Shown piece after piece: positions 1-7,200 of a stretch of 64,000 nucleotides of DNA. This stretch comes from RPRC01 sp034933285. Lineage in GTDB: Bacteria > Desulfobacterota > Desulfuromonadia > Geobacterales > Geobacteraceae. Within the stretch, counting starts at the first letter, position 1. The number at the start of each line of letters is the position of its first letter. Under the pieces are notes generated by a model that worked only from the letters and a program-made list of their open reading frames with translations, searched no databases and was not told the DNA's origin. The DNA lies in NCBI GenBank assembly GCA_034933285.1, contig JAYFNT010000009.1, forward strand, positions 1 through 64,000, given 5' to 3'. A program made the position numbers and the translations under genes.

Positions 1-495
1 GTGGATGAAACCGCCGGAGAGACCGGCGGAAAGACCCGCGGCAGCGCCGATGACAAGGGGAGTCGCCAGGCCGCCGGACGCGATTATGGCGGCAACACCG
101 AGTCCGACTACCGCACCGATCACGGCGCCTGCGATCAGGCCGCCGACCGCGCCTGCAAAGGCGTGGCTGTGTGCGATCTTGTCACCGCGCACTGCCGGGT
201 TGGGTCCCGGAGCGGCCAGCTGCAGCCCCCCGAGCCAGTTGACCATTTTTTCGTCGCATCCCAGCTTATCGGATATGAATCCCCCGGCCAGGGCTCCGAC
301 GACCAGGCCGGCAAAGGGAATGCAGTAGCATGTTGCGGCATACGAACCACCCGTGCCGAACGCGGTGTAGGCACCCTTGGCAATGAGGCCAAGGCTGACA
401 GCCGTGCTTGTCCAGTGGCCGCCGGTTTCTATTGCGTGAACTGTGACCGCCTTGTTGTTTGCGGGGGCACCAGTGATGTCGACTGAACCGCTCAT
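1..495 (-). CDS. N-terminal part of a T6SS-type prePAAR/PAAR-like effector (cut by window edge)
   Basis: I read this frame from the minus strand: 165 residues from an ATG at 495, still open at base 1. After a polar N-terminus there is a first Ala/Gly-rich hydrophobic segment (about residues 50-75). A stretch around residues 100-112 (VRGDKIAHSHA) resembles the prePAAR motif (AARxxDxxxH) of membrane-spanning T6SS effectors, though one residue short. A long Gly/Ala hydrophobic segment follows (about 113-160). In such proteins a PAAR domain and a toxin follow, here outside the window. The start overlaps the stop of the upstream Eag-type chaperone gene (ATGA), so the two are translationally coupled, which fits a chaperone-effector pair. 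The toxin activity cannot be inferred. It could instead be another PAAR- or Rhs-associated membrane protein. Confidence 0.6.
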   Translation of the reverse strand, partial: MSGSVDITGAPANNKAVTVHAIETGGHWTSTAVSLGLIAKGAYTAFGTGGSYAATCYCIPFAGLVVGALAGGFISDKLGCDEKMVNWLGGLQLAAPGPNPAVRGDKIAHSHAFAGAVGGLIAGAVIGAVVGLGVAAIIASGGLATPLVIGAAAGLSAGLSGGFIH

Positions 496-941
496 TGCTC
501 AGAGCCTTCCTCAGTACCCGGGGAGGGATGGAATGTGAAGCTCATCATGACTGATAGCAGCGCATTGCGGCACGATTCGTCACCCGGGCCGGGCATCGTG
601 GCGGTTATGTTCAACATGTCGTTACCGGCCGGGACTGTCAGCGCCATTTGGCGCAACGGCGAATCCTGCTGCTTCCAGGTGAATTCGAGGAAATGGGCTG
701 TTTGACCGGCCAGAGTGCAGACATTGTCCGAAAGAATGGAAAAGCCGTCGAGTTCTCTTGCCAGGGCCTGTTTCTGCTGGCTCATGTAGGCGGCAAGCTC
801 TATTCCTTTCGGTCGTGGCTCCCGGGTTATGGCCAGGTTTGCTCCAGGAACGGAAAGATGCTGCGCGGCAAGAATGTTGACGGTCTGGTCACGCCATTCG
901 CCTTCCAGGTTGAGGCAACCTTCCTGCATCCGGTATATCAT
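492..941 (-). CDS. DcrB/Eag-like T6SS effector chaperone (DUF1795)
   Basis: 149 residues, matching the usual length of single-domain Eag/DUF1795 proteins, which are cytosolic chaperones shielding the N-terminal transmembrane segments of prePAAR effectors until they are loaded on VgrG. The protein has no signal peptide. Its layout fits the fold: an N-terminal strand with a basic, Asp-rich turn, a central LAREL helix, the strand HFLEFTWKQ, and a C-terminal helix ending in MMSFTFHPS. The ATG at 941 has a good ribosome site (GGGAGG, about 5 nt upstream). The stop overlaps the start of the downstream hydrophobic gene. Family assignment is from pattern memory; the coupling to a protein with two Gly/Ala-rich membrane segments is the main support. 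Confidence 0.7.
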   Translation of the reverse strand: MIYRMQEGCLNLEGEWRDQTVNILAAQHLSVPGANLAITREPRPKGIELAAYMSQQKQALARELDGFSILSDNVCTLAGQTAHFLEFTWKQQDSPLRQMALTVPAGNDMLNITATMPGPGDESCRNALLSVMMSFTFHPSPGTEEGSEQ

Positions 942-1381
942 AGCGACCTCCCTGTATCAGATTGGTTGAACGAAAACGAGCAGAATAATAATTGTATATA
1001 TTTAATAAATAAACAATAAAGTTGATAGCACGATAGATTGGTATATGTCAATTAAAAAATATGAACCATGGAAAGGAAATGTGCCGAAGAATTCGGAGGA
1101 CAGTTTATTTGGATGATTTGTGATTCGGGGGCGGACCAAGATAAAGTGTTTTAAAAGGGTCTTATTTGGCAGAAAAAGGCCGGATTTCCCTCTTAGGACT
1201 GCATTTTATAGGCAATAATGAGTGTCTCGGAAATGGCAGGCAAGAACCATTCACCTATAGTCGACGTTTATGACCGTAGAAATGCGGTTCCAAGCGCTGG
1301 AAATGTCGTTCTTTGTGATGATTCTTTCATGATTCCCGGATGGTTTGGCTGGTCCGACCCCGGGAAACCCACAGTTGTCAG
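942..1381. other. AT-rich intergenic stretch, no supported gene
   Basis: About 440 bases between the Eag gene and the lipoprotein gene. The part from 980 to 1180 is clearly more AT-rich than its surroundings. A plus-strand open frame from 1218 runs antisense into the 3' end of the lipoprotein gene but shows no recognisable domain and no ribosome site. I see no RNA gene or terminator here. Confidence 0.4.
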
Positions 1382-2056
1382 TTACCGCACTGCGAAGGAT
1401 TCTATGAGCTTCTGCAAAGTTGAAATTTTCGATAGCACTGTGCTTTTTTCATTGCCGTAAATACCGAATGTTATCAGTTCCTTTCTTAGGGAAACGCATT
1501 CAATTCCATAATAGGAATAATCGGTTTGCATGCAGTTCCAGCCCTGCAGATTTTTCAGCGCTTTAGCTTCGTCAGGTAAAGCTTTGTACTTAATTCCGGA
1601 TCCACTGGCTCGATCGTAGTAGTCCTGGTAATTCTTGAAATTGTTCGAGTATATTGCGAAGTTGCTGATGGTTTCGTTTTCCTTCAGGATCTTCCTGGAA
1701 ATCGATTCCCTGCTTTCCCAGAAAGTTACGACAAAAGCTTGCGATGTATTGTCTCCTGATTGATATTTCCTGGGGAAAAACCAATGGCCGGCAGGTGGCG
1801 TGAAAGCGTACCTGCCGTATGTCAATCCGCCATTTGTCTGTACTGGCGAGGTTGTTGCCGAGCATCCGATTAATAATATAGACAGTAATAGCTTTAGAAA
1901 CCTATCAAGGTTCCATCCGGAAACGGTCTTTTTTCGCCCTGGCTGTGTCAACCTGTGAGGTTTCCTGGCCAGAACAAAAAAATCCTCATTACCGATCTGG
2001 AAACTGCTTCTGTGTCTACCTGGATTTTCCCGATGGATACTATCAAGATATTTCAT
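1382..2056 (-). CDS. Lipoprotein interrupted in frame by a 130-bp repeat element
   Basis: The body of the protein (from about 1900 down to 1382) begins with a lipoprotein signal: a hydrophobic run and lipobox LLIGC, then SATTSPVQTNGG. No start codon lies directly in front of it, because a 130-bp repeat (1910-2039) sits there, flanked by the 8-bp direct duplication CTATCAAG (1902-1909 and 2040-2047). Removing the repeat and one duplication joins ATG at 2056 (MKYLD) to RFLKLLLSILLIGC, a normal lipoprotein signal peptide. Insert plus duplication is 138 bp, so the frame is kept and the gene still reads through with 46 extra codons. AGGAGG lies about 14 nt before the ATG. The mature part is unrecognised, with Cys residues near residue 180. 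Whether the extended signal peptide still works is unknown. Confidence 0.6.
   Translation of the reverse strand: MKYLDSIHRENPGRHRSSFQIGNEDFFVLARKPHRLTQPGRKKTVSGWNLDRFLKLLLSILLIGCSATTSPVQTNGGLTYGRYAFTPPAGHWFFPRKYQSGDNTSQAFVVTFWESRESISRKILKENETISNFAIYSNNFKNYQDYYDRASGSGIKYKALPDEAKALKNLQGWNCMQTDYSYYGIECVSLRKELITFGIYGNEKSTVLSKISTLQKLIESFAVR
1910..2039. repeat. Small inverted-repeat element (MITE-like), copy 1
   Basis: 130 bp with imperfect terminal inverted repeats (GTTCCATCCGGAAAC at the left, the complement of TATCCATCGGGAAAA at the right). It is flanked by CTATCAAG at 1902-1909 and 2040-2047. The internal sequence (ccgcc-like block, ggtttcctggccagaac, aaaaaatcctc, ccgatctggaaac) is shared with the copies at 13346-13520 and 14226-14530. 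It encodes no transposase, so it would need one in trans. Confidence 0.75.
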
Positions 2057-2205
2057 GTTGAAATCGATGACCTCCTCTGTGCCTTTTGCAGAGATATTGT
2101 CTGACCCTCTCACCACATAATCCAGAGGGGACACAACAGGCAGGTACTATTTACGTCTGATGATGATTATTTGTATTACCTTGATAACCTGCGCGATTGG
2201 GACCC

Positions 2206-2333
2206 CTAGGGGGACGGAAGAGGAGAGACTGTTACCTCCCCGTAGCCCGCGGGGCCAGGTGACACGATGCATGCCGTGAGCGTAAACGCAGCGAATAAGG
2301 CGGCAAGAACCAGACCTTTCCTGGGTTTCTCAT
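2206..2333 (-). pseudogene. Remnant of a small exported lipoprotein gene
   Basis: The minus strand reads KGLVLAALFAAFTLTAC followed by IVSPGPAGYGEVTVSPLPSP and a stop. This is a clear lipoprotein signal with a lipobox cysteine and the start of a small secreted Pro/Gly-rich protein. The only nearby ATG (2331-2333) is out of frame with it, so an indel has broken the start, and the protein ends after about 40 residues. It resembles the N-terminus of small surface proteins with a SPGPAGYGEVTV motif that I recall from Geobacter; that match is from memory. Confidence 0.4.
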
Positions 2334-2488
2334 TTCGATCGTCTTAGCTCGTTCCTTCAACGAAGCATAAGATGATTCTACGTCTATTGTTCCGGATAAC
2401 AATAGCGTGGAATACCTGACCCTGATCGCGGACATTGCGGGGAGAAGGCAAGCCGTGTAGACTTAGGATGCGAGGTCACGCATGAAAA

Positions 2489-2809
2489 ATGGAAAATGCA
2501 CGTCAACCGAAGCTTCTGATGTGCGCCGCGGCGGGGAGGGAGATTTTTGCCAGTCACCTTGAAATGATATTGAAACGACAGGTGATGCTGGGATGCGAAA
2601 TCAGGCTCACCAGAAACGACGGCATGGTGCTCCATGGCCAACTTCAGAGCATAGGTGTCACAATCGAAAATAAGGCCGATTATATCCTGAGCTCAATCGT
2701 TGACGTAACGGTCCACAAGCAGTTGGAAGAGAAACTGCAAAATGCGCATGATCAGCTGGCTCTTCAAACCGGTCTTCCTTACAAGCCTCGCGTAATTTTC
2801 AATGTCTGA
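2489..2809 (+). pseudogene. Fragment of a PAS-domain sensor protein
   Basis: 106 residues. The middle part (CEIRLTRNDGMVLHGQL, then a turn, then YILSSIVDVTVHKQLEEKL) is the last strands of a PAS/PAC domain and the connecting coiled coil that normally leads into a GGDEF or histidine-kinase domain. The frame stops soon after the coiled coil, and no catalytic domain follows before treZ. The N-terminal 30 residues are not recognisable as a PAS start. I take it as a decayed signalling gene; a translated stand-alone PAS fragment is possible but less likely. Confidence 0.55.
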
Positions 2810-2878
2810 TGTCCCGTGCGGTGAACTAACCGCACAGGACACTGGTGTTGCCTCGCTCCTATGGGGGAGGGAATCGCG

Positions 2879-4726
2879 GTGAATTTCAGATCTGCTTTGG
2901 GAGCTACCTACCTGGGAGGAGACGAATGCGGATTCCTCGTCTGGGCCCCTCTGATTAACCAAGTGGAGGTCCACACTCTTTCTCCGGGAGAGCGCGTTGT
3001 GCCCCTGGAAAAAGTTTCGCGGGGCTACCACCATGGTGTGGTGCAAGGCGTTCAGCCGGGCACTCGATATCTTTATCGTCTCAATGGGACCACCGAGCGA
3101 CCTGATCCCGCCTCCAAGTTCCAGCCCGAAGGAGTCCATGGGCCGTCCCAGGTAATTGACCCTTGTTTTGCTTGGGAAGAACCCCACTGGTCCGGAATAC
3201 CTTTCTCCAATTATGTCATTTACGAACTCCATGTAGGGACTTTTACAGATCAAGGTACTTTTGACGGCATCGTCCGGCACCTGGATGACCTGAAGGATCT
3301 TGGCATAACCTCAATCGAGATCATGCCTGTTGCCCAATTCCCGGGGGATCGCAACTGGGGATATGATGCTGTTTACCCATTCGCCGTGCAAAATTCCTAT
3401 GGAGGTCCCGACGGTCTCAAAAGGCTGATCGATGCGTGCCATCAGCACGGCCTGGCGGTGATTCTGGACGTGATTTACAACCATCTCGGGCCCGAAGGGA
3501 ATTATCTCAATGATTTTGGCCCCTACTGTACTGATCGATACCGAACGCCCTGGGGGTCGGCTATCAATTTTGACGGGCCTGACAGCGACGAAGTCAGGCG
3601 GTTCTTTATCCGGAATGCGCTCTATTGGGTAACGGAATTTCGCATGGATGCCTTGCGTCTGGATGCGGTTCACGGCATTTTCGACTTTTCCGCACTCCAT
3701 TTCCTGCAGGAACTGACCTGCGCGGTGCATGAGCAGGCCGAGCGGCTCAATCGCCGGATCCATGTCATTGCCGAGAGTGATTTAAATGATGCACGGCTGG
3801 TTCGCTCTCAAGATCTCGGTGGTTACGGACTGGACGCCCAATGGAACGACGATTTCCATCATGCCCTGCACACGCTTCTTACCGGTGAGCGGTCCGGGTA
3901 TTATCAAGACTTCGGACGGATCCGGGATCTTGCCAAGGCCCTTGCCGAGGGGTTCGTCTATTCAGGAGCGTATTCCCCGGCTCGAAGGCGTCGGCACGGG
4001 AACACCTCCAAAGTCATATCCGCGAACAAGTTGGTTGTCTTTGCACAGAACCACGACCAGGTGGGAAATCGCCCGAAAGGCGATCGGCTCAGTGCAACAG
4101 TCTCGTTCGAAGGGCAGAAACTGGCGGCTGCAGCGGTGCTCCTTTCGCCTTTCATACCTCTTCTGTTCATGGGCGAAGAATACGGTGAAACAGCGCCGTT
4201 TCCCTATTTCGTCAGCCATTCGGATCCGGATCTTGCAGAGGCGGTACACCGTGGGCGTCGCCAGGAGTTTGCCTGCCCGCAGGGGGCGGATGAGCCACCG
4301 GACCCCCGGGAAGAAACGACCCGGCAGAGCGCAATCCTGGATCACAGCCTGCGGTATCAGGGGAAGCATCGCATCCTGTATGAATGGTACAAGGAACTGA
4401 TAAAGCTCCGTGGAGAAATTCTGGATTTCGCGGGATTAAACAAGGATCGCATGGAAGTTGTATGCCTGGAGCAGGAGAGTACCCTGGTCGTTCGGCGTTG
4501 GGGCAGAGAAAAGCAGGTTGCCGCCATATTCCATTTTGGCGACACCGTTACGTCCGCTTCCATTCCTTTGCCTCGCGGTCGCTGGCTGAAACGCCTGTCG
4601 TCGGGAGATGAGCGATGGAACGGTCCGGACCGCGACCTGCCGACTGTGCTCCATTCAGACGGGAACGTCATGGTGACCTTGACGGAATTTGCCGTTCTCA
4701 TTGCATGTCTGCAGACGGAGGACTGA
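2879..4726 (+). CDS. treZ: Malto-oligosyltrehalose trehalohydrolase
   Basis: A GH13 enzyme that releases trehalose from maltooligosyltrehalose made by TreY; cytosolic. It has an N-terminal early-set beta domain (FLVWAPLINQVEVH), then a TIM barrel. Barrel landmarks are FPGDRNWGYD, VIYNHLGPEGN, the nucleophile region LRLDAVHGIFD, the acid/base AESDLND, and NHDQVGNRPKGDR, which is typical of TreZ. The frame is open from an ATG at 2861, but GGGGGAGG at 2863-2870 is correctly placed for the in-frame GTG at 2879, so I prefer 2879 (615 residues, normal length). The stop abuts the start of the GH57 gene, and treY follows, so this is a trehalose-from-glycogen operon. Confidence 0.93.
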   Translation: MNFRSALGATYLGGDECGFLVWAPLINQVEVHTLSPGERVVPLEKVSRGYHHGVVQGVQPGTRYLYRLNGTTERPDPASKFQPEGVHGPSQVIDPCFAWEEPHWSGIPFSNYVIYELHVGTFTDQGTFDGIVRHLDDLKDLGITSIEIMPVAQFPGDRNWGYDAVYPFAVQNSYGGPDGLKRLIDACHQHGLAVILDVIYNHLGPEGNYLNDFGPYCTDRYRTPWGSAINFDGPDSDEVRRFFIRNALYWVTEFRMDALRLDAVHGIFDFSALHFLQELTCAVHEQAERLNRRIHVIAESDLNDARLVRSQDLGGYGLDAQWNDDFHHALHTLLTGERSGYYQDFGRIRDLAKALAEGFVYSGAYSPARRRRHGNTSKVISANKLVVFAQNHDQVGNRPKGDRLSATVSFEGQKLAAAAVLLSPFIPLLFMGEEYGETAPFPYFVSHSDPDLAEAVHRGRRQEFACPQGADEPPDPREETTRQSAILDHSLRYQGKHRILYEWYKELIKLRGEILDFAGLNKDRMEVVCLEQESTLVVRRWGREKQVAAIFHFGDTVTSASIPLPRGRWLKRLSSGDERWNGPDRDLPTVLHSDGNVMVTLTEFAVLIACLQTED

Positions 4727-7159
4727 ATGGCAGAACGATTTGTATGTATCCACGGGCATTTTTATCAACCTCCCAGGGAAAGCCCCTGGCTGGAGGCCAT
4801 CGAGATCCAGGATTCGGCGTTTCCGTACCACGACTGGAACGAGCGGATTGCCGCCGAATGCTACGCGGCGAATGCCGTTTCGAGAATCTGGGATACGGAA
4901 GGACGAATCGCCCGACTGGTGAACAATTATGCCAGTATAAGCTTCAACTTCGGCCCGACGGTCCTGCTGTGGATGCAAAAATACGCCGCCGATGCCTATG
5001 AGGCAATTCTTGAGGCTGACCGGCAGAGCCTGGAGAAATACTCCGGTCATGGAAATGCCCTGGCCCAGGCCTACAATCACATGATCCTGCCCCTGGCCAA
5101 CAGCCGCGACAAGAACACCCAGATCATCTGGGGGATCAAGGATTTTGAGTATCGCTTCGGACGCAAGCCGGAAGGTTTGTGGCTCCCGGAGACGGCGGTA
5201 GACCTGGAAACCCTGGACCTCATGGCACAACACGGCATCGGCTTTACCATACTTGCCCCCAGGCAGGCAAGCCGGGTTCGACCCATTGATGGAAATGAAT
5301 GGCAGGACGTGGGTGGTGGACAAATCTATCCTGCCATAGCCTACCGGGTGTCGCTGCCGTCCGGCCACGATATGAACCTGTTCTTTTACGACGGTCCCAT
5401 TGCACAGGCTCTGGCATTTGAAGGATTGCTCGATAACGGCGAGAGCTTCGCCAACCGGCTGCTGTCCGCGTTCGTCGACGACTCTCCCCGCCTCGTGCAT
5501 ATTGCCACGGATGGTGAAAGCTATGGGCATCATCATCGCAACGGCGACATGGCCCTGGCGCATGCGCTCCATTACATCGAGTCCAACGGTCTGGCACAGG
5601 TGACGAATTATGGCCGGTACCTGGAGGACCACCCACCGGCATACGAGGTGGAAATCTTTGAAAACAGCTCGTGGAGTTGCGAACACGGCGTAGAACGCTG
5701 GCGGTCGGATTGCGGGTGTAACAGCGGTGGCAACCAGGGTTGGAACCAATCCTGGCGGGGCCCCCTGCGCACAGCCATGGACTGGCTCCGCGATGCCGTG
5801 AATCCGGTTTTTGAACAGATGGCCAGACAGTTTCTGACTGATCCCTGGGCGGCCAGGGACGACTACATCGACATCATCGTGAATCGATCTCCCGAGCGCA
5901 TCAGTGCGTTTATGACCCGCCACGCAACCCGTCCCTTGAATTCCGAGTACGAGATAACGGTCCTGAAACTCATGGAGCTCCAACGCCACTTGATGCTCAT
6001 GTACACAAGTTGCGGCTGGTTCTTTGATGAACTTTCCGGGATTGAGACGGTTCAGGACATAAAATATGCCGGCAGGGTTCTGCAGTTGGCCGACCAGCTT
6101 TTCAGCGAACCCTTCGAACCCGGTTTTCTCGAACATCTCGAGCTGGCCAGGAGCAATATGACTGAACACCGTGACGGCCGCACCATATATGAGAAAATGG
6201 TCAGGCCTGCCATGCTTGATATGAAAGATGTGGGTGCCCACTATGCCATAAGCTCGCTCTTCCATGATATCGGTGAACGCAGCTCGATCTATGCGTATTC
6301 CGCCACCCGGGAGGACTACCGCAGCTTCCAGGTAGGAGTGGCAAAGCTGGTGATCGGTCGGGCTACGCTAACCTCAGAGGTTACGCATAAATTATCCAGC
6401 TTGTGTTTTGGCGTTCTCCATTTTGGTGATCATAATATCGCCTGCGGCACCGGCGAATATCAGGGCGCACAAAAATATGAAGCGCTGGCCCAGGAGATTT
6501 CAGCGGCTTTCGCTGAAGCCGATTTCCCGAAGATCATACTGCTTTTGGGTAAATACTTCGGGACGTCCACGTATTCACTAACCTCGTTGTTTGCCGATGA
6601 GCGGCGAAAAGTCCTGAACATCATAATGGGGTCGACCCTGCGAGAGGCTGAAGCCGCCTATAGCTCGATTTATGAGCATCATGCTCCCTTGATCCGCTTT
6701 TTGACCGGGTTCGGCATGCCGCGGCCCCCGGTACTGTCAGTCGCCGCGGACTTGTGCCTGAACGCAAAGCTTCGCAGGGTGCTTCAAGGGGATGGGCTTG
6801 ATCCCGAAGTCGTAAGACCTCTTCTGGAGGAAGCCCGTCTATCCGGCGCCACACTGGATGCGACCGCGACAGGCTTGGTACTGGCCGGCAACATTGAGAG
6901 CCTGGCCGCTCAGCTTCTCGAGCAGCCGGACGACCTTTCCCGGCTGGAGAGGTTGAATAAGGCCGCACAACTGGTCCGGACCCTGCCGTTCGAGGTTAAT
7001 CTCTGGAAAACCCAGAACATCTGCTACAAGATCCTTCATTCCTATTGTACGATCTTCAAGGAGAAGGCCGACATGGGCGACCAGAACGCGCAAGACTGGC
7101 TACACCATTGCACGGTCCTGGCCGAGAATTTTTTGCTGCGGGTGCCCCTGTGCCCGTAA
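4727..7159 (+). CDS. Glycoside hydrolase family 57 protein with DUF3536 domain
   Basis: 810 residues. The N-terminus has the GH57 barrel start CIHGHFYQPPRESPWLE. The catalytic region GLWLPETAVD carries the probable nucleophile Glu, and HIATDGESYGHHH the probable acid Asp. The C-terminal half is the helical DUF3536 region. GH57 members act on alpha-glucans (amylase, 4-alpha-glucanotransferase or branching). The exact reaction of this subfamily is not known to me. The gene starts at the base after the treZ stop and ends 41 bases before treY, so it is probably co-translated and may trim or rearrange maltodextrins for TreY. Confidence 0.85.
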   Translation: MAERFVCIHGHFYQPPRESPWLEAIEIQDSAFPYHDWNERIAAECYAANAVSRIWDTEGRIARLVNNYASISFNFGPTVLLWMQKYAADAYEAILEADRQSLEKYSGHGNALAQAYNHMILPLANSRDKNTQIIWGIKDFEYRFGRKPEGLWLPETAVDLETLDLMAQHGIGFTILAPRQASRVRPIDGNEWQDVGGGQIYPAIAYRVSLPSGHDMNLFFYDGPIAQALAFEGLLDNGESFANRLLSAFVDDSPRLVHIATDGESYGHHHRNGDMALAHALHYIESNGLAQVTNYGRYLEDHPPAYEVEIFENSSWSCEHGVERWRSDCGCNSGGNQGWNQSWRGPLRTAMDWLRDAVNPVFEQMARQFLTDPWAARDDYIDIIVNRSPERISAFMTRHATRPLNSEYEITVLKLMELQRHLMLMYTSCGWFFDELSGIETVQDIKYAGRVLQLADQLFSEPFEPGFLEHLELARSNMTEHRDGRTIYEKMVRPAMLDMKDVGAHYAISSLFHDIGERSSIYAYSATREDYRSFQVGVAKLVIGRATLTSEVTHKLSSLCFGVLHFGDHNIACGTGEYQGAQKYEALAQEISAAFAEADFPKIILLLGKYFGTSTYSLTSLFADERRKVLNIIMGSTLREAEAAYSSIYEHHAPLIRFLTGFGMPRPPVLSVAADLCLNAKLRRVLQGDGLDPEVVRPLLEEARLSGATLDATATGLVLAGNIESLAAQLLEQPDDLSRLERLNKAAQLVRTLPFEVNLWKTQNICYKILHSYCTIFKEKADMGDQNAQDWLHHCTVLAENFLLRVPLCP

Positions 7160-7200
7160 ACAGCAGACCCGCAAATGGACAGAAGAACGGGAAGTCTCTC

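Noticed and set aside
1218..1460. 80-codon plus-strand frame
   Set aside because: Overlaps the lipoprotein 3' end in antisense, no ribosome site, no motif.
4655..6265. 536-codon open frame antisense to the GH57 gene
   Set aside because: It mirrors a strongly recognisable GH57 coding frame, has no domain of its own and no ribosome site; a GC-skew shadow.
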